Assembly: GCA_945898015.1 (NCBI GenBank)
Contig: CAMDGM010000026.1
Coordinates: 1 to 46,234, forward strand
DNA: 46,234 nucleotides
DNA from: PVC group bacterium
Lineage (GTDB): Bacteria; Verrucomicrobiota; Kiritimatiellia; CAIKKV01
Reading direction: 5' to 3'
Shown here: piece by piece, positions 40,170 to 46,234 of the stretch
How positions within the stretch are numbered: the stretch's first letter is position 1
Layout of the letters: each line of letters opens with the position of its first letter
Position numbers and translations under genes: made by a program
The notes under the pieces: model-generated
The model's database searches: none
What the model saw: the letters and a program-made list of their open reading frames with translations, nothing else
Told to the model about the DNA's origin: nothing

Positions 40170-40817
40170 ATGAAGGTTATGTTGTTAATGGGGCCGCCCG
40201 GAGTGGGGAAGGGAACTGTTTCAGAGCGACTGCACGCTCGACTCGGATGCCGTCACATTTCGACGGGAGACCTGTTGAGGGAATCGATTGCAAAGGGGAC
40301 CTCCTTGGGTCATCAGGCCCAGGGACATATGACACGGGGCGAGCTTGTCCCGGACGGCTTGATGGTGGCTTTGGTGGAGGAGCAACTGGACCTGAACGGG
40401 GGCGGGGATTGCCTGCTAGATGGATTTCCCCGCACGCAGGCGCAGGCGCAGGTGCTGGACAAGGGCTTGACTGAACGCGGCGCCCGGGTGGATGCGGTAA
40501 TCGAGTTGACAGCCCCCGACGATGTGGTGCTGAAGCGGCTTGGCGGTCGGCGTGTGTGCGCGACATGTGGCGCTGGCTTCCACGTGACGTTTATTCCGCC
40601 CAAAAGCGCGGGGGTTTGTGACCGGTGTGGCGGCGCCCTGGTTCAGCGCCCGGACGATCGCGAGGAGGCGATCCTGCGGCGGCTGGCGGTGTATGCGCGC
40701 CAGATGGCCGAATTACGATCTTATTACCGGGAGCGGGGAGTCCTTTTCCCGGTGGACGCAACGGGGACTCCGGAGCAGACGGAAGCCGGGATCCTGACTG
40801 CCTTGAGCCGGGCGTGA
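40170..40817 (+). CDS. adk: adenylate kinase, zinc-lid form
   Basis: A 215-residue enzyme converting ATP + AMP to 2 ADP. P-loop M-G-P-P-G-V-G-K-G-T at residues 7-16, S-T-G-D-L-L-R in the AMP site, and D-G-F-P-R-T follow each other as in the family. The lid has C-A-T-C-G and C-D-R-C-G, a four-Cys zinc site typical of long adenylate kinases of Gram-positives and many others. Its TGA overlaps the GTG of map. Confidence 0.96.
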   Translation: MKVMLLMGPPGVGKGTVSERLHARLGCRHISTGDLLRESIAKGTSLGHQAQGHMTRGELVPDGLMVALVEEQLDLNGGGDCLLDGFPRTQAQAQVLDKGLTERGARVDAVIELTAPDDVVLKRLGGRRVCATCGAGFHVTFIPPKSAGVCDRCGGALVQRPDDREEAILRRLAVYARQMAELRSYYRERGVLFPVDATGTPEQTEAGILTALSRA

Positions 40818-41557
40818 TTTCGATCAAGAGCAATCGCGAGCTGGAGGGGATGCGGCGGAGCGGACAGATTGCGGCGCGGGTTCGGGATGGCGTGGTGGCG
40901 GCGATTGCCCCGGGCATGACGACTCGTGAGATCGAAGTGATTGCCGACGGGTTCATGCGCGAAGCCGGGGCAGAAAGTGCATTTCGGGGTTATCATGGGT
41001 ATCCGGGCGGGATTTGTCTTTCGATCAACGACGAAGTGGTGCATGGCATTCCGGGGGTGAGGCAGATATTGCCGGGCGATGTGGTGAGCGTCGATGTGGG
41101 CGTTCAGTTTGAAGGTTTTATCGGGGATTGCGCGCGGACGGTGTTGGTGGGCGTGACGGACGGCGCGGTGAGGAGATTGGCGGCAGCGGGGGAGTCCGCG
41201 CTGGCTGCAGGTATCTTTGCGGCTCGGGCTGGCAATACGGTGACCGACATTTCGCGAGCGGTGCAGACGGCGGTGGAATCAAGGGGGTTTTCGGTTGTGC
41301 GTCAGTTCGTGGGGCACGGGATCGGGAGGAAGTTGCATGAGGAGCCGCAGGTTCCGAACTTCGTTTCCGCGGGCCGACCGGTGGTTTTGAAGGCCGGCAT
41401 GACCTTGGCGATTGAGCCCATGGTGAACATGGGGACGTACGAAGTGGAAGTGATGGAAGATGGCTGGACGGTCCGGACGCTTGACCGGTTGCCATCGGTT
41501 CATTTCGAGCACACGGTGGCGATTCGGGATGGGGAGGCGGAGATATTGACGCCTTGA
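40814..41557 (+). CDS. map: methionine aminopeptidase, type I
   Basis: A 247-residue metalloprotease that removes N-terminal Met from new proteins. The five metal ligands are visible: Asp in S-V-D-V-G and in G-D-C-A-R-T, His in G-H-G-I-G-R-K-L-H, Glu in A-I-E-P-M and Glu in F-E-H-T-V. The start is GTG 40814, overlapping the adk stop (GTGA). The frame is open upstream, but I-S-I-K-S-N-R-E-L matches the family start. infA, which often follows, is absent. Confidence 0.95.
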   Translation: MISIKSNRELEGMRRSGQIAARVRDGVVAAIAPGMTTREIEVIADGFMREAGAESAFRGYHGYPGGICLSINDEVVHGIPGVRQILPGDVVSVDVGVQFEGFIGDCARTVLVGVTDGAVRRLAAAGESALAAGIFAARAGNTVTDISRAVQTAVESRGFSVVRQFVGHGIGRKLHEEPQVPNFVSAGRPVVLKAGMTLAIEPMVNMGTYEVEVMEDGWTVRTLDRLPSVHFEHTVAIRDGEAEILTP

Positions 41558-41641
41558 GCGGAAATATTGCGATTGGACTGGACAAGACGGACGGGTTTTG
41601 ATAAATAAATACGCTTTGATTTTTTTCAGGAGAGAGAAGGC

Positions 41642-41755
41642 ATGAAAGTCAGAAGTTCGGTTAAGCGGATTTGTGAGCGTTGCAAGGTGCTGCGCCGCAA
41701 GGGCGTGGTGCGTATCACCTGCACGAATCCGCGCCACAAACAGCGACAGGGTTAA
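41642..41755 (+). CDS. rpmJ: ribosomal protein L36 (bL36)
   Basis: A 37-residue protein: [15 protein letters not shown], then G-V-V-R-I-T-C and N-P-R-H-K-Q-R-Q-G. Its zinc ligands C11, C14, C27 and H32 are all present. CAGGAGAG lies before the ATG. The AT-rich 84-base gap upstream, where infA normally lies, could hold a promoter (TTGGAC and an AT-rich GATAAA region) but the spacing is poor. Confidence 0.96.
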   Translation: MKVRSSVKRICERCKVLRRKGVVRITCTNPRHKQRQG

Positions 41756-41767
41756 AGGAGCAGAGAG

Positions 41768-42166
41768 ATGCCGAGAATACTGGGCGTTGATATTCCTGGA
41801 AAAAAGCGCATCGAATACGCGTTGCGTTACATTTATGGAATCGGACCGGCCCGCGCGAAAGCGATTGTCGCGAAGGCCAAGCTGGACCCCGCCAAAAAGG
41901 CGGATGAGTTGAACGATGAAGAAATCAATCGCATTTCAGGTATTTTACAGACCGGGTATCGGACTGAAGGTGATTTGCGCCGCGAAGTCGCGCAAAACAT
42001 CCGCCGTCTGATCAGCATCGGCAGTTATCGCGGCACTCGCCACAAGCGGGGCCTGCCGGTGCGCGGACAGCGTACCAGTACCAACGCGAGAACGCGGAAA
42101 GGTCCGCGTCGGACGGTGGGAGCGATCCGGGGCAAGGAAGCCCGGTCCGTGGCCAAGAAAGATTAA
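41768..42166 (+). CDS. rpsM: ribosomal protein S13 (uS13)
   Basis: A 132-residue head protein bridging to L5. It shows [31 protein letters not shown], and the basic tail [19 protein letters not shown]. The last 15 residues ([12 protein letters not shown]) extend a little beyond the E. coli protein. It begins 12 bases after rpmJ. Confidence 0.97.
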   Translation: MPRILGVDIPGKKRIEYALRYIYGIGPARAKAIVAKAKLDPAKKADELNDEEINRISGILQTGYRTEGDLRREVAQNIRRLISIGSYRGTRHKRGLPVRGQRTSTNARTRKGPRRTVGAIRGKEARSVAKKD

Positions 42167-42196
42167 GGAAATCGATAGCAACGGCAAGGATATCGC

Positions 42197-42691
42197 ATGG
42201 CAGACGAAACGAAAGAGCAGGACGTCCTGGAGGCGCAAGCGACCGGGACTGTTCCGGCGGCAACGGATGCCGCAGATGCCTCCGCTGAGGCGGGTGGCGA
42301 GAAGAAGGAAGCCGTCCGAGTTCGCAAGAATGCCTTCCGAGGCGGTTCCGCGACGGGCGTTGCCCATGTTCTGGCCTCGTTCAACAACACGGTGGTGTCG
42401 ATCTCGGATCCCAATGGAAACGTGATTGCATGGAGCAGTTCCGGCCGGGCCGGATTCAAGGGGTCGCGCAAGAGTACGGCTTTCGCGGCTACCGTGGTGG
42501 GACAGGAAGCCGCCCGTGTGGCGGTGACGAAAGGCATGACCGAGGTGGAAGTGCGGGTTCAGGGTCCTGGTGCGGGCCGTGAATCGGCCATTCGCGCTCT
42601 GCAGGCGACGGGCTTGTTGGTGACCGTGATCAAGGACCTGACGCCAATGCCGCATAACGGCTGCCGCCCCAAGAAGCGCCGGCGCGTCTAA
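42197..42691 (+). CDS. rpsK: ribosomal protein S11 (uS11) with acidic N-terminal extension
   Basis: A 164-residue protein. The conserved core starts near residue 56 ([10 protein letters not shown]) and ends I-P-like [15 protein letters not shown]. Compared with the 129-residue E. coli protein it carries about 35 extra N-terminal residues, rich in Ala, Glu and Asp. The extension is in frame with ATG 42197; AAGGATATCGC provides a modest ribosome binding site. No equally good internal start exists before the core, though GTG codons within it cannot be excluded. It lies between rpsM and rpsD in the alpha-operon order. Confidence 0.94.
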   Translation: MADETKEQDVLEAQATGTVPAATDAADASAEAGGEKKEAVRVRKNAFRGGSATGVAHVLASFNNTVVSISDPNGNVIAWSSSGRAGFKGSRKSTAFAATVVGQEAARVAVTKGMTEVEVRVQGPGAGRESAIRALQATGLLVTVIKDLTPMPHNGCRPKKRRRV

Positions 42692-42728
42692 CATTCGCAG
42701 TGGCGGAACGGAAAGAGGAGACATTCGG

Positions 42729-43358
42729 ATGGGCAGATATATTGGACCGTCCTGCAGACTTTGTCGCAGGGAGGGAATGAAGCTGTTTCTTAAGGGCAGC
42801 CGGTGTTACATGGCAAAGTGCCCGGTTGCGGAGCGCAAGCGTTCTGCCCCAGGCATGCATGGCGCCCGCGGACGCAAGCTTTCGGATTACGGGCAGCAGT
42901 TGCGCGAGAAGCAGCGCCTGAAAAGATTTTATGGTCTGCAGGAAGGCCAGTTCCGCCTCTTTTTCGAGCGCGCCCTCCAGAAGCGCGGCGTGACGGGCGA
43001 GTCCCTTCTCCAGCTGTTGGAGATGCGGTTGGACAACATCGTGTACCGTCTGGGTTTTGCGGCGTCCCGCAAGGCCGCGCGGCAGTTCGTGTTGCACCGC
43101 CACATCAAGCTCAACGGCCGCACGGTCAATATTCCATCCATGCAGGTCAAGCCCGGGTCCAAATTGGAGGTCATCGAGGCCGATCGTCCCCTCGCCAAAG
43201 CGGTGATGGAAACAGGCGAGGCACGAGGACACCAGGTTCCGGTGTGGATGATTCTGGACAAGGATCATTGCGCCGCTGAGATTCTGCGGATTCCGACACG
43301 CGACGAAATCGCGCCGTTCGTGAATGAACAGCTTGTGGTGGAACTGTACAAGAAGTAA
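42729..43358 (+). CDS. rpsD: ribosomal protein S4 (uS4), zinc-binding form
   Basis: A 209-residue primary 16S rRNA binder. The N-terminus carries C-R-L-C and the later C-Y-M-A-K-C, a four-Cys zinc site (residues 9, 12, 26, 31). The S4 RNA-binding domain lies near residue 95-160 (M-R-L-D-N-I-V-Y-R-L-G-F-A-A-S-R-K-A-A-R), and it ends F-V-N-E-Q-L-V-V-E-L-Y. S4 regulates the alpha operon in E. coli. rpoA begins 43 bases after it. Confidence 0.97.
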   Translation: MGRYIGPSCRLCRREGMKLFLKGSRCYMAKCPVAERKRSAPGMHGARGRKLSDYGQQLREKQRLKRFYGLQEGQFRLFFERALQKRGVTGESLLQLLEMRLDNIVYRLGFAASRKAARQFVLHRHIKLNGRTVNIPSMQVKPGSKLEVIEADRPLAKAVMETGEARGHQVPVWMILDKDHCAAEILRIPTRDEIAPFVNEQLVVELYKK

Positions 43359-43401
43359 GTGAAGTGGGGCTCACCCCCCGACCGTGGGAAGGGTTCAAGC
43401 A

Positions 43402-44427
43402 ATGCCAGTAAGATTGAGTCGATTTGAAATGCCGAAGCGGCTGGTGAAGGATGAAGCCAGCGCTACCGCCACTTATGCGAAATTTATCGCGGAACCGCTG
43501 GAGGCGGGCTATGGCCGGACGCTGGGAAATTCCCTGCGTCGCGTGCTCCTTTCGTCTTTGGAAGGCGCCGCTATTTCCGCGGTCAAGATCGATAAGGTGC
43601 CGCATGAATTCTGCGCCATTCCGGGAGTCGTGGAAGACGTCACCGACATCATTCTGAATCTCAAGAAGGTGTTGTTGAAGGGCTTCAGCCGGGAAAATCA
43701 TGTGTTGACGCTGAAGAAAAAGGGTGCCGCCAGCGTGACCGCCGCCGACATCAATACGGACGGCAAGGTGGAAGTGCTTAATCCCACTCAGCACATCGCG
43801 ACGCTCGCCGATGACGGTGCCTTGAGTGTCGAGATGGAGATCCGGACCGGTCGCGGTTTCTGTCCGGCCGACTGGAACAAGAAGGAAGATCAGGAGATCG
43901 GGCGCATTCCGGTCGATTCGATTTTCTCCCCGGTCAGGCGTGTCAACTTCCAGGTGGAGAACACCCGGGTTGGCCAGCGCACAGACTATGATAAACTTGT
44001 CATTGAAGTGTGGACGGACGGCCGTGTGTCGCCGGATGATGCGATGACCGTGTCGTCGGGCATCCTGCGCCATCACTTGGACATCTTCGTCAACTTCAGC
44101 AATCAGGTTATCGAATTCGAGGAAACCGAGTTGCGCGCTGACGCGGAACGCGAGAAACTGCACCGGGTTCTCGGGATGAGCGTGAACGAGATTGAGCTGA
44201 GTGTGCGCGCGGCGAATTGCCTGAATAATGCGAACATCACCACAGTCGGCGAGCTTGCCCAGAAGAGTGAACAGGAGATGCTCCGGTACCGTAATTTCGG
44301 AAAGAAATCCCTGAACGAGATCAAGAGCAAGCTTTTGGAGCTCGGGCTCTCGCTCGGGATGAAGTTCGATTCGGATCTTTTGAAGCCGACGGAGCCCGTG
44401 GAGCAACCGGTGGCGGAGACGAAGTAA
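43402..44427 (+). CDS. rpoA: DNA-directed RNA polymerase subunit alpha
   Basis: A 341-residue subunit. The N-terminal assembly domain has F-I-A-E-P-L-E-A-G-Y-G-R-T-L-G-N-S-L-R-R-V-L-L-S-S. The C-terminal domain (from about residue 265) has E-L-S-V-R-A-A-N-C-L-N-N-A-N-I and L-R-Y-R-N-F-G-K-K-S-L-N-E-I-K, which bind UP elements and activators. ATG 43402 is taken; a GTG six codons earlier is possible. An acidic tail ends the protein. rplQ follows after 46 bases. Confidence 0.97.
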   Translation: MPVRLSRFEMPKRLVKDEASATATYAKFIAEPLEAGYGRTLGNSLRRVLLSSLEGAAISAVKIDKVPHEFCAIPGVVEDVTDIILNLKKVLLKGFSRENHVLTLKKKGAASVTAADINTDGKVEVLNPTQHIATLADDGALSVEMEIRTGRGFCPADWNKKEDQEIGRIPVDSIFSPVRRVNFQVENTRVGQRTDYDKLVIEVWTDGRVSPDDAMTVSSGILRHHLDIFVNFSNQVIEFEETELRADAEREKLHRVLGMSVNEIELSVRAANCLNNANITTVGELAQKSEQEMLRYRNFGKKSLNEIKSKLLELGLSLGMKFDSDLLKPTEPVEQPVAETK

Positions 44428-44473
44428 TTGCATCGGCGGCCGAACGGGTCGCCGGAGCCCAGGCAGGATAGAT

Positions 44474-44920
44474 ATGAGACATTTAAGAAAAACAGTAAAA
44501 CTGGGGCGGAGTTCGGCGCATCGGGAAGCGCTGCTGGCCTCGCTCGTCAGTAATTTGATTGCGGCCCGGCGGATCCGGACCACGATTGTCAAGGCCAAGC
44601 TGGCCCGTTCCCTGGCCGAGAAGATGGTGACGTTGGCCAAGACGGGAACGCTGCATTGCCGCCGTCAGGCGATTGCCACGCTTCGTCGTGAAGACCGGGT
44701 GGCGCAGTTGTTCAGCGAAGTAGCGCCCGTGTTTAAAGATCGAAAGGGCGGGTATACGCGCATCACGCGTATCGGCCAGCGCGGCGGGGACGGCGCGGAG
44801 ATGGCTTATCTGGAATGGATTAACTTTGTTCCTGTTGCTAAAAAGGAACCGAAAGCAACCACACCCGAAGGCATGGAGAAGAAGTTGGACAAAGAAGTGA
44901 AGAAAGACGCCGCCACCTAG
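44474..44920 (+). CDS. rplQ: ribosomal protein L17 (bL17)
   Basis: A 148-residue protein at the tunnel exit: M-R-H-L-R-K-T-V-K-L-G-R-S-S-A-H-R, T-T-I-V-K-A-K, and G-G-Y-T-R-I-T-R. The last 30 residues are a Lys/Glu-rich tail (A-K-K-E-P-K-A-T to K-E-V-K-K-D). It is the last gene of the ribosomal cluster and is followed within 20 bases by an intrinsic terminator. Confidence 0.96.
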   Translation: MRHLRKTVKLGRSSAHREALLASLVSNLIAARRIRTTIVKAKLARSLAEKMVTLAKTGTLHCRRQAIATLRREDRVAQLFSEVAPVFKDRKGGYTRITRIGQRGGDGAEMAYLEWINFVPVAKKEPKATTPEGMEKKLDKEVKKDAAT

Positions 44921-44939
44921 GAGGCGGGCTTGATTCATC

Positions 44940-44977
44940 AAAAAGGGCGCGGCGGAAGTCGCGCCCTTTTTATTTTT
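44940..44977. terminator. intrinsic terminator closing the ribosomal cluster
   Basis: AAAAGGGCGCG (44941-44951), an 8-base loop and CGCGCCCTTTT (44960-44970), followed by TTATTTTT, form a perfect 11-bp stem with flanking A- and T-tracts. It lies 20 bases after rplQ and can work for both strands. The convergent kinase-like gene ends inside its T-run at 44970. Confidence 0.9.
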
Positions 44978-45824
44978 CGGCGACCAAGGAGTCGCGCAGG
45001 CGTTCCGCGGCGAGATATTTGTCCAGGCGTCCTGGTTTTCTCAGGAAACGGCGGTCCAGAGCGTGGAGCAGGCGGTGGGACAGGACGGGATTGTCGAATA
45101 AATCCGTGTAGACACGGGCTAAGCGGGTGCGATCCGGATACGCGTCGCTCAGGAGGCGCAGGAAATGGCGTGCCTCAAGGTCGGGCAGGACTTTAAAGAG
45201 AGAGCGGACAAAACCTGCAATTTCCGCTGATACGGCTTCCGCCATGTGGCGCCGGGAGGTATAGGCCACTTCCAAGTCGAAGGTGACCAAACGGGCGCCC
45301 GATACCAGTAGATGGTCGAGGCCCGGATGTTCCTGCAGGAGTGCGGGCTCTCCAAGGTTCAGGGCGGTTGCATGCCGCCTGCTCCAGTCGCTCAGGAAGC
45401 GGAGGAACAGGGCGTCCTTTTCCCCTGGCGTTCTTGCAGGGTCGGCCAGGAAGGCGGCCAGGGAAGGCCCGGGCAGGTATTCCATCAGCAGGAAGGGTGC
45501 CGGCAGGGGCGGGAGCGGGAGCGGCTCACAGCCGATCCTTGGGACGTCGAAGCCGTTTTTACGCCAGAGTCGCAGGCCGTGGCGTTCTGTTCGCTGCCGG
45601 TCGGGCGCCGTGTATCCTGTTCGGCCCCCAAGCGTTTGTGCCAGGTGTGTCATCCATTCGCGGAGTCGTGTGCGTCTGCGGCCGTAAATTTTCAGTACCA
45701 CCGGTTTTCCGTTGCCGGTCAGGAGCCAGACACTGTTCCAGCCGGAACCCCGGGTGCTGGCATCCAGCAAGCGGGGCGAGAGCGGCGCCAGAAGAATGGC
45801 AAGTTGGTCGCGCGGAGCCGTCAT
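44970..45824 (-). CDS. lipopolysaccharide kinase-like protein (WaaP/InaA fold), catalytic Asp apparently lost
   Basis: A 284-residue protein from ATG 45824. The N-terminal lobe shows V-V-L-K-I-Y-G with the ATP-binding Lys and F-L-L-M-E-Y-L-P-G at the hinge. The C-terminal lobe reads H-P-G-L-D-H-L-L-V and T-F-D-L-E-V-A-Y, matching the D-x-x-x-H-x-x-L and F-D-F-E pattern of WaaP/Kdo-kinase relatives. At the catalytic Asp position, three residues before the His, there is Gly, so activity is doubtful. The frame extends upstream to 45875, but 45824 sits 1 base after the stop of the preceding kinase-like gene, with which it forms an operon. Substrate (LPS core or another glycolipid) is inferred only from family. 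Confidence 0.65.
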   Translation of the reverse strand: MTAPRDQLAILLAPLSPRLLDASTRGSGWNSVWLLTGNGKPVVLKIYGRRRTRLREWMTHLAQTLGGRTGYTAPDRQRTERHGLRLWRKNGFDVPRIGCEPLPLPPLPAPFLLMEYLPGPSLAAFLADPARTPGEKDALFLRFLSDWSRRHATALNLGEPALLQEHPGLDHLLVSGARLVTFDLEVAYTSRRHMAEAVSAEIAGFVRSLFKVLPDLEARHFLRLLSDAYPDRTRLARVYTDLFDNPVLSHRLLHALDRRFLRKPGRLDKYLAAERLRDSLVAEK

Positions 45825-45825
45825 G

Positions 45826-46234
45826 TCAGGGTGTTCGGGGGTGGGCCGCCAGATAGTCGCGGACCATGATGGCAAGGCGATATTTGGAGAGTGGCTTCTG
45901 GGCGCGGGCGCGGAAGGTGAAATCCAGCCAGCGACCGAACCGGTTCAGTAAACTCCGGTTTTTAAACATAAACGGGTACACGCATTCGAGATAGTTCCGG
46001 CCCGGATAGCGGTCCATCGTTTCCTTGAAAAACAGCTGAAAGCGTTCGGGGGGAAGGAAGCTGCCGAGGGTTTTGAGATAGGCCAGGATTTCACGGGCTA
46101 CAAGGTCCTCGATATGCGCGCCGGAGCGGAACACCATTTCGAAGTCAAACCAGTAAAGCTGGTCGTTGTGGAGCATGACATGCTTGATGTCGCCGTTTTC
46201 GTGGATGAGGACCGGGTTTCGCGTCCGGCAGGCG
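45826..46234 (-). CDS. lipopolysaccharide kinase-like protein (WaaP/InaA fold), partial
   Basis: The C-terminal part of a larger protein; the frame runs off the right edge. It carries N-G-D-I-K-H-V-M-L and L-Y-W-F-D-F-E-M-V-F-R, the catalytic D-x-x-x-H and D-F-E motifs of WaaP/Kdo-kinase-like enzymes, with the Asp present. It then shows V-A-R-E-I-L-A-Y-L-K-T-L and a helical tail. The Met at 46176 is inside the domain and is not the true start. It lies 1 base upstream of its paralogue at 44970-45824. A role in phosphorylating LPS inner-core sugar is plausible but unproven. Confidence 0.65.
   Translation of the reverse strand, partial: ACRTRNPVLIHENGDIKHVMLHNDQLYWFDFEMVFRSGAHIEDLVAREILAYLKTLGSFLPPERFQLFFKETMDRYPGRNYLECVYPFMFKNRSLLNRFGRWLDFTFRARAQKPLSKYRLAIMVRDYLAAHPRTP

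Noticed and set aside
40625-40813. Extension of map into adk
   Set aside because: Overlaps the adk lid in another frame; the GTG at 40814 gives the family start.

Overview
The window is high-GC bacterial DNA. From about 13.46 kb to 44.92 kb it is one long, gap-poor cluster of translation and transcription genes, all on the + strand: tRNA-Thr, tuf, rpmG, tRNA-Trp, secE, nusG, rplKAJL, rpoBC, rpsL, rpsG, fusA, the S10 genes, the spc genes with secY, adk and map, then rpmJ, rpsM, rpsK, rpsD, rpoA and rplQ. A hairpin terminator closes it. The tRNA-Thr/tuf/tRNA-Trp/secE arrangement, the absence of rpmD at its usual place, and an unusual EF-Tu switch I region suggest a member of the PVC group (Verrucomicrobiota, Kiritimatiellota or Lentisphaerota type). 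This placement is inferred from gene order and protein features; no database comparison was possible.

The left 13 kb is a patchwork of accessory and metabolic genes. It opens with a small cysteine-rich YHS-like protein, a one-domain glycogen-binding (CBM48/AMPK-type) protein and the tmRNA gene ssrA. A stretch of gene remnants follows. Next is a vapBC-type toxin-antitoxin pair with a near-consensus promoter and an overlapping 13-bp inverted repeat. A heparinase II/III-like polysaccharide lyase gene overlaps the toxin stop codon, and behind it lies a broken CBM9-like gene. On the - strand is a complete sugar ABC importer (ATPase, permease, binding protein). Diverging from it is a + strand operon of nadB (L-aspartate oxidase), aconitase and NADP-isocitrate dehydrogenase, joining NAD synthesis to the oxidative start of the TCA cycle.

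Within the ribosomal cluster most genes overlap by 4 bp or are separated by a few bases, as expected for translational coupling. Strong hairpins lie between rplL and rpoB and between rpsG and fusA, and a good promoter candidate precedes rpsL. The most striking anomaly is a 169-codon gene between rpsS and rplV. It encodes a predicted exported (possibly lipid-anchored) protein with a short coiled coil and a small beta-rich C-terminal domain, the only non-ribosomal gene inside the S10 block. Other oddities are EF-Tu with a rewritten switch I loop, S11 with a 35-residue acidic Ala-rich N-terminal extension, no infA or rpmD at their usual places, and several TTG or GTG starts.

The right end holds two tandem - strand genes for WaaP/InaA-like lipopolysaccharide kinase-fold proteins. 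They converge on rplQ and share its terminator region. The outer one runs off the window; the inner one seems to lack the catalytic aspartate.
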